A stretch of DNA of 39,807 nt from an uncultured Zetaproteobacteria bacterium (GTDB taxonomy: Bacteria; Pseudomonadota; Zetaproteobacteria; Mariprofundales; Mariprofundaceae): NCBI GenBank assembly GCA_947311495.1, contig CAMZLG010000107.1, positions 1-39,807 of the forward strand. The letters run 5' to 3'. Of this stretch, positions 17,491 through 25,679 are shown in pieces. The position numbers were made by a program, and so were the translations under genes. Numbering within the stretch: position 1 is the first letter of the stretch; each line of letters begins with the position of its first letter. The notes under the pieces are model-generated. The model saw only the letters and a list, made by a program, of their open reading frames with translations. It made no database searches and was not told the origin of the DNA.

Positions 17491-18387
17491 TTGTTCACTG
17501 CGGAACTCAAGCAAGTCCGCCTTGCATCAGCACACACCATCAGCAACTATCAACGTGACTTAAAAGGTTTTATAACCTTCGCCGTGATGATGTGTCGCCA
17601 AGACAAAAGCACATTAGAAATCACACACGTTAACCGCGAACTGATTCAAGACTGGCTTGTTGATGGACATAGCCAAGGTTTAGCGCCTGCCACATTGGCA
17701 AGGCGGTTGTCTACGCTTAAAAGTTTGTTTGCCTTTGCCCTTAGACAAAAGCTTTGCACTGATAACCCCGCTGCAGGCATACGTGCGCCCAAGCTGGGCA
17801 AACGATTACCCAAAACATTACCCCAGCATCAAACCCAAGCGTTATTGGAGACCACCAACCGTAAATTTGATGCCCGTGAGCTTGCTTTGCTCGCGTTTTT
17901 GTATGGCTGCGGGCTTCGTGTCTCCGAAGTCGTGGGGATCAATCTCAATGATTTATCCTTAAACTTTAGGCAAAAAATCGGTGAAGTTCGGGTGCTGGGT
18001 AAAGGCAATAAAGAGCGCATTGTTCCCTTGCCTGAAGTTGCCGTTGAACTGATTGAAAGCTGGTTACAACAGCGTGACAACTTATTGCCCAAAGAAGATG
18101 CTTTGTTCCTCAATAAGTTTGGCAAACGTTTAAGTGTGCGCTCCGTGCAACGTATGCTTAAAAGCAGGGCGATGGAAACAGGTGCTGATATGAGCATCAC
18201 CCCGCACAAATTAAGGCATTCTTTTGCCACTGATATGTTAAGCGGTGGCGCGAATTTGCGAACCATTCAACAGTTTTTAGGGCATGCATCTTTGGCAACA
18301 ACCGAGCATTACACCCATGTCACCCTGCCTCAGTTGCAGCAGTCATACGAAAAATCACACCCTCGCGCCAAAGCGAAGAAAGTATGA
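17491..18387 (+). CDS. xerC: Tyrosine recombinase XerC
   Basis: Site-specific recombinase that, with XerD, resolves chromosome dimers at dif. All catalytic residues are present (numbered from the TTG): Arg143 in GLRVSE, Lys171 in GKGNKER, His239 and Arg242 in PHKLRHSF, His265 in LGHAS and nucleophile Tyr274 in TEHYTHV. The N-terminal SAM-like core-binding domain covers about 1-95. No ATG exists in the right place. TTG at 17491 gives 298 aa but a slightly short N-terminus with only a weak ribosome site. The frame is open further upstream, and a CTG at 17467 lies eight bases after GGAG and would match family length better. Assignment as XerC rather than XerD rests on the DUF484 neighbour. Confidence 0.92.
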   Translation: MFTAELKQVRLASAHTISNYQRDLKGFITFAVMMCRQDKSTLEITHVNRELIQDWLVDGHSQGLAPATLARRLSTLKSLFAFALRQKLCTDNPAAGIRAPKLGKRLPKTLPQHQTQALLETTNRKFDARELALLAFLYGCGLRVSEVVGINLNDLSLNFRQKIGEVRVLGKGNKERIVPLPEVAVELIESWLQQRDNLLPKEDALFLNKFGKRLSVRSVQRMLKSRAMETGADMSITPHKLRHSFATDMLSGGANLRTIQQFLGHASLATTEHYTHVTLPQLQQSYEKSHPRAKAKKV

Positions 18388-19625
18388 GTCATTCAGTGAA
18401 TTTGCGAATGTTTGCGTTGAATATTTTACATGCCGTGTTGATTCAAAAGCACAAAGCCAAAGCAAGCTTGATTCACCTTTTAAGCCAGCATGATTTAGAG
18501 CCTAGAGATGCCGCCTTGTTGCGTGAAATGGTGTATGGCGTGTTGCGCCATTATTACTCACTTGAAGCCGATGTTAGCCGCTTTATCAAACAAAAACCCG
18601 ATGACCATAGCCGCCTTGCTTTGCTGCTCGGTGCATACCAAATTCGACACATGCGCGTGCCAGCTCATGCCGCCGTCAGTGAAACTGTGGCAGCCATCAA
18701 ACCTTATGCACCGCAAGCCGCTGGTTTCGTCAATGCTGTGTTGCGCAAAGTGTCCAACCAAGACGCACCCAGCAAACTTAAACCCCATCAACGCGCCGAA
18801 TTGCCCAAGTGGATGTACAACACTTGGCGCGATGCTTTTGGTGCGGATGCGGCGCAAAGTATCAACCAAGCATGTTTACTTACGCCTGACTTGTGCCTTG
18901 CCGTGTTTGAGAATCGCACAGACTGGGTAGAAAAGGCACGGTTTGATAAAACACAAGCCCAAGGTTTTGAAGTGCGAGAAGGTGAATTATCACCCTATGC
19001 CGTGTTGCTCAGTGCCAATACCGATGTCACTCAACTTCCCGAGTATGATGAAGGTGGATTTATCGTCATCGACCAAGCCGCCCAAGCCGCCACTTTGCCC
19101 ATCACTTTAGCCGATGACACGGGGCATATTTTGGATATTTGTGCCGCACCTGGCGGCAAAACTGCCATGCTTGCCAAACGCTTCCCCAAAGCAGTAGTAA
19201 CTGCCATAGAGTTAAACCCGAAACGTATCCCCCGCTTGCAAGACAACCTCAATCGCTTGCAACTTGAACATGTTGATATACTTCAAGCCGATGCGTTAAA
19301 TTTACCTTATCAAAACAACAGCGTGGATGCCATTTTCCTTGATGCACCATGCTCGGCATCAGGCACGCTCAGGCGACATCCTGATGCCAAATTTTTACAT
19401 GATAAACAAAGTGTTGAAGACGCAGCCAAGCTACAAACACAACTACTCAAAGAAGCATTGAGAGTGCTCAAAGTCGGTGGCTCGCTGGTGTATGCCGTCT
19501 GCTCCATTCACCCCCAAGAAAATGAGGCGGTGGTGAATCAATTTGAGGGTGTTCAAAGTATCCAGCGCCTACTTCCCAGCGAAGCACATGATGGTTTCTT
19601 TTTTGCGCACATCATCAAATCATGA
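18384..19625 (+). CDS. rsmB: 16S rRNA m5C967 methyltransferase
   Basis: SAM-dependent RNA cytosine-5 methyltransferase, 413 aa (E. coli RsmB 429). The N-terminal NusB-like RNA-binding domain covers about 1-130. The Rossmann fold carries the SAM loop DICAAPGGKT (251-260), motif IV DAPCSASGTLRRHPD with Cys323, and motif VI YAVCSIHPQENE with the catalytic Cys373. It overlaps xerC by ATGA and is the last gene of the folA-led operon. A 294-base non-coding region with a structured repeat follows. Confidence 0.95.
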   Translation: MSHSVNLRMFALNILHAVLIQKHKAKASLIHLLSQHDLEPRDAALLREMVYGVLRHYYSLEADVSRFIKQKPDDHSRLALLLGAYQIRHMRVPAHAAVSETVAAIKPYAPQAAGFVNAVLRKVSNQDAPSKLKPHQRAELPKWMYNTWRDAFGADAAQSINQACLLTPDLCLAVFENRTDWVEKARFDKTQAQGFEVREGELSPYAVLLSANTDVTQLPEYDEGGFIVIDQAAQAATLPITLADDTGHILDICAAPGGKTAMLAKRFPKAVVTAIELNPKRIPRLQDNLNRLQLEHVDILQADALNLPYQNNSVDAIFLDAPCSASGTLRRHPDAKFLHDKQSVEDAAKLQTQLLKEALRVLKVGGSLVYAVCSIHPQENEAVVNQFEGVQSIQRLLPSEAHDGFFFAHIIKS

Positions 19626-19666
19626 AGTTATTTTATCACCACGAAGAACATCATGCTGTTCCTATC

Positions 19667-19724
19667 TGTCACCTCGAGCGTAGTCGAGAGGTCTTGAGAT
19701 TTCTCCACTACGGTCGAAATGACA
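19667..19724. repeat. Imperfect 58-base palindrome
   Basis: TGTCACCTCGAGCGTAGT at the left pairs with ACTACGGTCGAAATGACA at the right, matching at 15 of 18 positions. The loop contains an inner GAGA/TCTC stem and the GAGATTTCTCCACT box shared with 7105-7120. Palindromes bounded by TGTCA...TGACA with CTCGA and GTCGA arms are a frequent dispersed intergenic type. It follows rsmB by 41 bases and could also act as a transcript end. Confidence 0.6.
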
Positions 19725-19881
19725 CCCCCCGGCTATAGCTGTGCCGAAGTTGTGGGGTAAAAAAGGAAACAAGCAAAATACTTGCTCTATTTTGCGCCTT
19801 TTTTAGCTTACAAATGAGGGTGTACACAGCTATTCTAGGGCGATTTTTTTGGTTCGTTTTTTGTTCGTACAAAAAATGAAC
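19694..19881. repeat. Structured repeat element, copy 2 (after rsmB)
   Basis: The element has the same plan as 7105-7324. TTGAGATTTCTCCACT (19694-19709) is followed by an outer stem ATAGCTGTG/CACAGCTAT (19735-19743, 19825-19833), a middle stem AAAAAAGG/CCTTTTTT (19759-19766, 19797-19804) and an inner stem GCAAAATA/TATTTTGC (19773-19780, 19788-19795). The terminal hairpin is GTTCGTTTTTTGT/ACAAAAAATGAAC (19852-19881). The right end shares AGGGC followed by TTTTTGGTTCGTTTTT with copy 1. The stems differ in sequence between copies but all pair. The 294-base gap holds nothing else, and the GNAT gene starts 38 bases later. Confidence 0.65.
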
Positions 19882-19919
19882 AAACACTTACACTTTTGCG
19901 GTAATTATAGGAACATAAA

Positions 19920-20336
19920 ATGAACATTGACTACAAAACAAATACGCAAGTCTCGAGTAAACAATTTATTGCCCTATTGCAGGCATCTACTTTAGGTGAA
20001 AGACGACCTATTGATGATGCTCAATGTATCAATGGCATGTTAACGAATAGCAATTTGACCATAACAGCATGGGTTGGTGAAGAGCTTGTTGGTATTGCCA
20101 GGTCAATTACAGACTTTCATTATGCTTGCTACTTATCTGATCTTGCAGTCGACAGTAAATATCAAAAACTTGGTATTGGTAAACAATTACAAATCTTAAC
20201 TCAAGAGCAATTAGGAGAAAAACGTAAGCTTATTCTCATTGCTGCGCCTGATGCTCATACATATTACAAACATCTTGGGTTTAGTAATAATACGCGATGT
20301 TGGATTTTAAACCCTGAGCAAAAGATTAAGGAATAA
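19920..20336 (+). CDS. GNAT-family N-acetyltransferase
   Basis: A 138-aa acetyl-CoA-dependent acetyltransferase. Motif A, LAVDSKYQKLGIGKQL (about 75-90), contains the Q-x-x-G-x-G pyrophosphate-binding loop. Strand beta-5 (KLILIAAPDAHTYYKHLGF) carries the usual Tyr near the C-terminus. Length and the final YYKHLGF match small GNATs such as YjcF/ElaA-like or tabtoxin-resistance types; the substrate is unknown. The ribosome site TAGGA precedes the ATG. It ends two bases before xthA, whose ribosome site AAGGA lies in its last codons, so the two are co-transcribed. Confidence 0.88.
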   Translation: MNIDYKTNTQVSSKQFIALLQASTLGERRPIDDAQCINGMLTNSNLTITAWVGEELVGIARSITDFHYACYLSDLAVDSKYQKLGIGKQLQILTQEQLGEKRKLILIAAPDAHTYYKHLGFSNNTRCWILNPEQKIKE

Positions 20337-20338
20337 AT

Positions 20339-21097
20339 ATGAAAATAGTTAGTTGGAACGTAAACTCTTTAAACGTGCGCTTGCCGCATGTGTTGGACTA
20401 TTTAAAAGAACATCAACCCGATGTGTTAGCACTGCAAGAAACCAAACAAACCGATGACAAGTTCCCCAAAGATGATTTGGAAGCCGCAGGTTATCACGTT
20501 GCATTTCAAGGGCAGAAAACCTACAACGGTGTCGCCATCATCAGCAAACATCCGCTTGAAGATGTGAGCTTTGATATTCCCAACTTGGATGACCCACAAA
20601 AGCGCGTCATTGCCGCCACCATCAATGGCATTCGTATCATTGATATTTATCTGCCCAATGGGCAAGAAGTTGGCTCGGAAAAGTATGCCTATAAAATGAA
20701 GTGGATAACCGTGCTTAAAGCGTATGTGCAAGACGAACTCAAAACACATGATAAACTTGTGTTGCTCGGTGATTACAACATCGCCCCTGCCGACATTGAT
20801 ATTCACGACCCCTCACGCTGGGAAGGAAAAATCATGTGCAGCGATGAAGAACGCGCTCATTTTCAAGACTTATTAAACATGGGTTTACACGACAGTTTGC
20901 GAGAGTTGCACCCAGATAAGCCTATGCACTCATGGTGGGATTATCGCGCCAACGCATTTCGCCGCAAGTGGGGCATTCGCATTGACCACTTGCTTGTGAC
21001 ATCCAACATTAAGGTTATTGCGGGTGGTATTCATGCTGAAGAACGCGCCAAAGAACGTCCTTCCGACCATGCTCCTGCGTGGATTGACATACAGTAA
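20339..21097 (+). CDS. xthA: Exodeoxyribonuclease III
   Basis: AP endonuclease/3'-5' exonuclease of base-excision repair, 252 aa, ExoIII family. Metal and catalytic residues are visible: Asn7 (WNVNS), Glu34 (LQETK), Asp145 and Asn147 (GDYNIAPADIDIHDP), Asp216 (IRIDHLL) and Asp243-His244 (PSDHAP). YLPNGQEVGSEKYAYK supplies the catalytic Tyr region. The ribosome site AAGGA is a few bases from the ATG. The following lipoprotein gene begins 22 bases after the stop. Confidence 0.95.
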   Translation: MKIVSWNVNSLNVRLPHVLDYLKEHQPDVLALQETKQTDDKFPKDDLEAAGYHVAFQGQKTYNGVAIISKHPLEDVSFDIPNLDDPQKRVIAATINGIRIIDIYLPNGQEVGSEKYAYKMKWITVLKAYVQDELKTHDKLVLLGDYNIAPADIDIHDPSRWEGKIMCSDEERAHFQDLLNMGLHDSLRELHPDKPMHSWWDYRANAFRRKWGIRIDHLLVTSNIKVIAGGIHAEERAKERPSDHAPAWIDIQ

Positions 21098-21119
21098 TAT
21101 AACATCCAACTTACGACAT

Positions 21120-21899
21120 ATGATAAACTTGATGAAATATACTGGTCTTTTCCTAATCTTGGTGTTTGTTTCTGGCTGCGCCTCAAACCAAGTTTCACTA
21201 AGCGAAAGGCCTCAATTGCTTCATTTTTCAACACCCGAAGCATCGGGCGGCTTCGGCGAAGGTGATATTGCATTGTCTTTATCCATTGCCCAACCTGAAT
21301 ATATGTTTGGTACACTAACTGTATCTAACCGACCACCCAACACAATAACAGGTTACGAAACCAGTGTGGATAAAGTAACACAATCCTTAAACCTTTCTTT
21401 GAGAGCTGGCATATTAAAATATCTTGATTTCTATGTGGATAGCAATGCTATTATAGGACTAAAATATCAACTGTTGGGAAGCCCTCGAGACACCAAACAA
21501 ACGGGGCTAAAATTCGCCGTTGCAGCAAAAGCTGGCAGCACTCACCATGCTGAGCCTGGCATTTTTTCAGACTCCCCTCACGCCAACGCACAAAGCCAAG
21601 ATAGATTGCTTGATATATCCGCCAACCTTGGTTATCGCTACAATCCAAAGCTAATTGCCTATCTCAACACATTTATCAATAAAAATGATTTTTCTGGTGA
21701 GCTTTGGTTGGATGGTTCTGGTATTTATCGTACTGTCTCCGCAAGCAGTAAATCGTTTGGTTTCCTTGTTGGGTATCAATTTGACACCGATACTAACGGC
21801 TTCTTCAACCTCGAAATAGGTTCAACTCGAACCATTTGGGATAACCGAGAAACAACAACTGCTTTTCCTATTGGTGTTCGTTTGGGTCGCCACTGGTGA
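21120..21899 (+). CDS. Outer-membrane-type lipoprotein, unknown function (tandem copy 1)
   Basis: A 259-aa lipoprotein. A signal peptide, KYTGLFLILVFVSGC, ends in a VSGC lipobox; Ser follows the lipid Cys by a few residues, so outer-membrane sorting is likely. The mature part begins with a conserved block QLLHFSTPEASGG, continues with alternating hydrophobic/polar strands (LDISANLGYRYNPKLIAYLNTF; SSKSFGFLVGYQF) and ends in Trp. This looks like a beta-barrel or lipid-binding beta-structure. It shares these blocks with the next gene. No family is recognised. The start is uncertain (ATG at 21120 or 21132); neither has a clear ribosome site, so translation may depend on xthA just upstream. Confidence 0.75.
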   Translation: MINLMKYTGLFLILVFVSGCASNQVSLSERPQLLHFSTPEASGGFGEGDIALSLSIAQPEYMFGTLTVSNRPPNTITGYETSVDKVTQSLNLSLRAGILKYLDFYVDSNAIIGLKYQLLGSPRDTKQTGLKFAVAAKAGSTHHAEPGIFSDSPHANAQSQDRLLDISANLGYRYNPKLIAYLNTFINKNDFSGELWLDGSGIYRTVSASSKSFGFLVGYQFDTDTNGFFNLEIGSTRTIWDNRETTTAFPIGVRLGRHW

Positions 21900-22735
21900 A
21901 TTCTGTGCTGGGAAATATAATAAAATATACTGGTCTTTTCCTAATCTTGGTGTTTGTTTCTGGCTGCTCAACCAAGGTTTCGCTTATAAATCAACCTCAA
22001 CTACTACACTTTTCAACGCCTGAAACGTCAGGTGGCTGGGGCAACGGTCATATCTCCGTATCTCTTGCCTCTGGCGAGTCCAAATACCTGTTTGGCTCTG
22101 TTGATAGCCTAGACCCGACAAGTCTAAATGTTACCAACAGCACCAAAGAAAGCATTGAAAGAACAGGAGGCAGGCTCGACCTAAACTTATGGGTTGGTCT
22201 GCTCGAAAACCTTGACGTCTTCATCATACCTAAGGGAGGAGCAGGTGAAACTGTTGGGATAAAAATACAACTTCTCGGCAGCCCTCACTCAGCCAAGGAA
22301 GAAGGTTATAAATTGAGTGTTGAAGCGCGGTATAGCTCTATTCATGAGACAGACACTGGTGGCACCAATATTGGTACAGTGTTGATAGATTCACTGTTTG
22401 GCGGCAACACACCCACCGCCGATATAAATACCAATGCTAAATCATCCGATTTCTCTGCCAATATTGGTTATCGCTATAACCCAAATGACCTCATATATTT
22501 TAATACCTTTATTAATAACAATAGTTTTTCTGGTGAATTGTCCTATGACGCCTTGGGTGTTTATCGCGCCGTCGCCACCAGTAGTAAATCCTTTGGCGCT
22601 TTATTAGGCTATCACTACACTACAGATGCCAATGGTTTTTTTAATGCCGAAATAGGCTTAGCAAAAACCTCTTGGGATAACCGCGGCTCAGTGACTGCAA
22701 CACCTGTTGGTATTAGCTGGGGACGTAATTGGTAG
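21896..22735 (+). CDS. Outer-membrane-type lipoprotein, unknown function (tandem copy 2)
   Basis: A 279-aa paralogue of the upstream protein, starting at a GTG that overlaps the upstream TGA. It has the same signal peptide and lipobox (VSGC), then QLLHFSTPETSGGWG near the start, FSANIGYRYNPNDLIYFNTFIN and SSKSFGALLGYHYTTDANGFFNAEIG toward the end, and a final Trp. The 45 bases encoding the signal peptide (21923-21967) are identical to 21135-21179, while the mature parts have diverged strongly, with an insertion near residues 150-180. The fold is likely an outer-membrane-associated beta-structure. Function is not known; the pair may form a heteromer or reflect diversifying surface proteins. 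Confidence 0.75.
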   Translation: MNSVLGNIIKYTGLFLILVFVSGCSTKVSLINQPQLLHFSTPETSGGWGNGHISVSLASGESKYLFGSVDSLDPTSLNVTNSTKESIERTGGRLDLNLWVGLLENLDVFIIPKGGAGETVGIKIQLLGSPHSAKEEGYKLSVEARYSSIHETDTGGTNIGTVLIDSLFGGNTPTADINTNAKSSDFSANIGYRYNPNDLIYFNTFINNNSFSGELSYDALGVYRAVATSSKSFGALLGYHYTTDANGFFNAEIGLAKTSWDNRGSVTATPVGISWGRNW

Positions 22736-22797
22736 CAACCTTGTCTTTACGAAGAATATCATTCACACTTATCCATCATTAGATTGAGGAGAAGCCT

Positions 22798-23112
22798 ATG
22801 TCTGCCACGATGAAACTTGTATGTATTACTTTTATATTCAGCCTGATGGTGTCTTGCTCATCCAAAAAAGATGATGCGCTTGAGCCTGCGGGCATCGCTT
22901 ATAAAACCAGTGAAATCACGGTGCGCCAATGCTCAGATATTGGTAATGCTGAATTTAATGCTTTGCTTGAAAAACATGAAGTCACCATCAAAAAACAAAT
23001 GTCACCTCATCTTTATATCATTGCTTGGGACGATGACCGCAACGCTGATGCCGTGGTTCAAGAGTTAAAAAACACCACCATGTTTTGCGGTGTTGATAAG
23101 CTTTTACACTAA
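22798..23112 (+). CDS. Small lipoprotein, unknown function
   Basis: A 104-aa protein with a signal peptide ending in a lipobox, SLMVSC-S (Cys about 20). The mature part has two further Cys (RQCSDIGN and MFCGVDKLLH) that could form a disulfide, and a compact alpha/beta pattern (EFNALLEKHEVTI; HLYIIAWDDD; ADAVVQELKNTTM). An excellent ribosome site, GAGGAG, lies six bases before the ATG. It follows the two tandem lipoproteins by 62 bases and precedes a pilin-like gene. No known family was recognised. Confidence 0.75.
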   Translation: MSATMKLVCITFIFSLMVSCSSKKDDALEPAGIAYKTSEITVRQCSDIGNAEFNALLEKHEVTIKKQMSPHLYIIAWDDDRNADAVVQELKNTTMFCGVDKLLH

Positions 23113-23224
23113 AACCTATGGCTATGGAACGAACATCTCGTTTAATGAGTGATTAATCCAAAGTGATTAGTTGTGCTATTTCTCACTGTCTTCTACATTA
23201 GGGCGGGACAATGGAGAAATCATC

Positions 23225-23701
23225 ATGAAATGTAATCAAACAAAACAGCAAGGATTCACACTGATTGAGCTTATGGTTGTCGTTGCCATCATAGGCATCT
23301 TGGCTTCCATTGCCATACCACAATTCAATAGTTTCCGCCTTCAAGCTTTTAATTCAGCAGCAGCTTCAGACCTCAAGAATTTTACGATAACTGTGGGTTT
23401 TTTTGGTGCAAATTACCCTGACCCAACATCTGCCACAGCACCCACTAACATTACGCTAACCAATGGTTTGGAAACAAAGAGTGTAACGCTAAGCAATGGT
23501 GTCACGATTATTATGATTGCAGCAAGCACCGCCTCTAAACGCTGTATGTTTAGCAAACACATCAATGGTGATACGATTATGTATGCCAACACAAACAATA
23601 TGTTTGTGCTCAAACAAATTCGTGAACCAAGTGACGTGGGTGTCGAGCTAAGTACTGCGTCTGGATATGCCGCAGCTCAAGCCGATGCATGTAATATTTA
23701 A
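23225..23701 (+). CDS. Type IV pilin-like protein
   Basis: A 158-aa prepilin. A short basic leader, MKCNQTKQQG, is followed by FTLIELMVVVAIIGILASIAIPQF, the prepilin peptidase cleavage site (G before F, Glu at +5) and the hydrophobic assembly helix; the Glu5 that pairs with the neighbouring subunit is present. A Cys pair in the C-terminal region (KRCMFSK and DACNI) could close a D-loop as in major pilins. GGAG eight bases upstream fixes this start over a longer non-ATG extension. No pilus assembly or prepilin peptidase gene is in the window, so it is an orphan here, either a major pilin away from its cluster or a minor pilin/pseudopilin. Confidence 0.9.
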   Translation: MKCNQTKQQGFTLIELMVVVAIIGILASIAIPQFNSFRLQAFNSAAASDLKNFTITVGFFGANYPDPTSATAPTNITLTNGLETKSVTLSNGVTIIMIAASTASKRCMFSKHINGDTIMYANTNNMFVLKQIREPSDVGVELSTASGYAAAQADACNI

Positions 23702-23717
23702 TAAGTATGCTTAAATA

Positions 23718-24218
23718 TCAGAAATAAGCCTTGCGTGTTGCTACGCTTTGTTTGCGAAAAAAGAATAACCAACATAAAACCATGCCCAAACCAACATAAA
23801 TAATATTCTTAGCGACGGCTTGCTGAGCTTGTTTCATGCCTTGCAATCGCTGCTCAATTTGCTCTGAATTTAGTATAGGCAGCCCGCCAGTATCAACAGA
23901 CCAAACCTGATGATGTTCACCTATCAACATAGTCACTTCTTGGTGTAGATAAGGTTTAAGCCGCTCTTCCCATGTGTGTAAACCATAACGCAGATAACCA
24001 TGTCTCAAACCACCTTGTTTCTGATAAACAACCATTTCAACCAAAGTTGGCGACTTCGCGGGAGCACTATACGTTACCTTTTGTAATATGCCTGTATGAC
24101 TCCTCAACTGTGCATCGGGTGGTTGGCGGAATGCTCGCTCATCCCAACTGGATGATAACCCCATCAACAACAAACCAAGACCACATAACATCCAAATCCA
24201 AGCTAAATACTGTTTCAC
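23718..24218 (-). CDS. Two-TM protein flanking tldD (copy 1), unknown function
   Basis: A 166-aa membrane protein: TM helix at about 5-22, an extracytoplasmic domain of about 110 residues, and a second TM at about 138-156. The domain core VEMVVYQKQGG ... LRYGLHTWEERLKPY ... EVTMLI aligns with VEMVLYDKQAG ... LNPFTNEWFEKLKVH ... EIVTIF in the gene on the other side of tldD, so the two are paralogues. Topology resembles DUF3592-type proteins but that is only a guess. The start is GTG, two bases after the tldD stop, with a weak ribosome site, so it is probably coupled to tldD. Confidence 0.7.
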   Translation of the reverse strand: MKQYLAWIWMLCGLGLLLMGLSSSWDERAFRQPPDAQLRSHTGILQKVTYSAPAKSPTLVEMVVYQKQGGLRHGYLRYGLHTWEERLKPYLHQEVTMLIGEHHQVWSVDTGGLPILNSEQIEQRLQGMKQAQQAVAKNIIYVGLGMVLCWLFFFRKQSVATRKAYF

Positions 24219-24220
24219 CT

Positions 24221-25648
24221 TTAGTTTTCCGTACCACCCACGGTTAGTTCATCAATACGAATCGTGGGCAGCCCAACCCCCACAGGCACAGATTGCCCCG
24301 CTTTGCCGCAAGTGCCCACCCCTGGGTCGAGTGCCAAATCATCGCCAATCATGGATACCCGTTTCAGCACTTCATGCCCTGAACCAATCAACGTGACACC
24401 TTTGACGGGGTGCAAAATTTCTCCGTTTTTAACCCGATAGGCTTCGGAAGTGGTAAACACAAACTTGCCTGAAGTGATGTCCACCTGCCCACCACCGAAG
24501 TTCACCGCATAAATCCCATCATCAAGGCTTGCCAGAATATCATCAGGTTTATCCTTACCCGCCAACATAAAGGTATTGGTCATGCGCGGCAACACAGGGT
24601 CGGCATAGGATTCCCTTCGACCATTACCCGTGGGCGACACACCCATCAAACGTGCATTTTGTTTGTCCTGCAAATAACCCACCAGCACACCATCTTCAAT
24701 CAATGTGGTGCATTGGGTTGGCGTGCCTTCATCATCCACATTTAAAGAACCTCTGCGCTCAGGCATAGAACCATCATCCACCACCGTCACACCTTTAGCA
24801 GCAATCTGTTGCCCCATTTTTCCAGCAAATACAGATGTGCCTTTACGATTAAAATCACCCTCTAAACCATGACCAATCGCTTCATGCAATAAAATGCCCG
24901 GCCAACCATTGCCCAACACCACAGGCATAGTTCCCGCAGGGGCTGCTTCGGCTTCAAGGTTTAAGAGAGCAAGACGCACAGCTTCCCGTGTTAATCGTTC
25001 GGCTTCTCCGCTTTCCAATAATCGTTGCAAATCAAAGCGTCCGCCACCGCCTGCACCACCTGCCTCGCGTTTTCCCTTATCTTCCACCACCACAGAGATA
25101 TTAAAACGCACAAGCGGGCGTTCATCGGCAAAAGTTTGCCCATCCATGCCAATAATTTGCACTTGTTTGAACACCGATGACACACTTGCCGTCACCTGCT
25201 GTACCCGCGAATCAATGCTGCGTGCCAAAGCATCCAACTTTTCAAGCAGTGCTTTACGCGTTTGTTTATCCACCTGCTGCATGGGATTACCCGCAGGATA
25301 CAAATTGTGTTGTAACGCTTGTGGGCGAATAGCAAGCGGGGCAACTTCTTTGCCACTGCTGGCAATGGCTTTCGCAGCCTTGGCGGCATCCATCAGTGCT
25401 GCGGTATCAAAGCTATCCGTGTAGGCATGACCCGAAGCCTCGCCCATAATCACCCGCGCCCCAATGCCTTGATGCGTGCTTGCTGATACATGTTTCACCC
25501 TGCCTTCTTCCAGCGATACCGATTCCGACACGCTATGTTGCAAATACAAATCCGCATCATCTGCGCCCGCAGGTATCATCTGCTGCAACATTTGGCTTAA
25601 TGTGGTCTCTGAAATATGGTTAAAGATAGGTAAGGTTAATGAATTCAT
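24221..25648 (-). CDS. tldD: TldD metalloprotease
   Basis: One half of the TldD/TldE (PmbA) heterodimeric zinc protease, 475 aa (E. coli TldD 481), which cleaves unfolded peptides and matures microcin- or CcdA-type substrates in enterics. The active-site HEAIGH (His255, Glu256, His260) lies in GILLHEAIGHGLEGD. The C-terminal GVGTCGKAGQSVPVGVG supplies the third zinc ligand Cys and the family signature. No tldE partner is in the window. The ATG at 25648 is chosen because AAGGA lies ten bases upstream and it matches family length; an in-frame GTG further up overlaps the preceding gene. It is embedded between two paralogous two-TM genes. Confidence 0.93.
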   Translation of the reverse strand: MNSLTLPIFNHISETTLSQMLQQMIPAGADDADLYLQHSVSESVSLEEGRVKHVSASTHQGIGARVIMGEASGHAYTDSFDTAALMDAAKAAKAIASSGKEVAPLAIRPQALQHNLYPAGNPMQQVDKQTRKALLEKLDALARSIDSRVQQVTASVSSVFKQVQIIGMDGQTFADERPLVRFNISVVVEDKGKREAGGAGGGGRFDLQRLLESGEAERLTREAVRLALLNLEAEAAPAGTMPVVLGNGWPGILLHEAIGHGLEGDFNRKGTSVFAGKMGQQIAAKGVTVVDDGSMPERRGSLNVDDEGTPTQCTTLIEDGVLVGYLQDKQNARLMGVSPTGNGRRESYADPVLPRMTNTFMLAGKDKPDDILASLDDGIYAVNFGGGQVDITSGKFVFTTSEAYRVKNGEILHPVKGVTLIGSGHEVLKRVSMIGDDLALDPGVGTCGKAGQSVPVGVGLPTIRIDELTVGGTEN

Positions 25649-25679
25649 GGCAACACTATCCTTAATCTGATAATTATAG

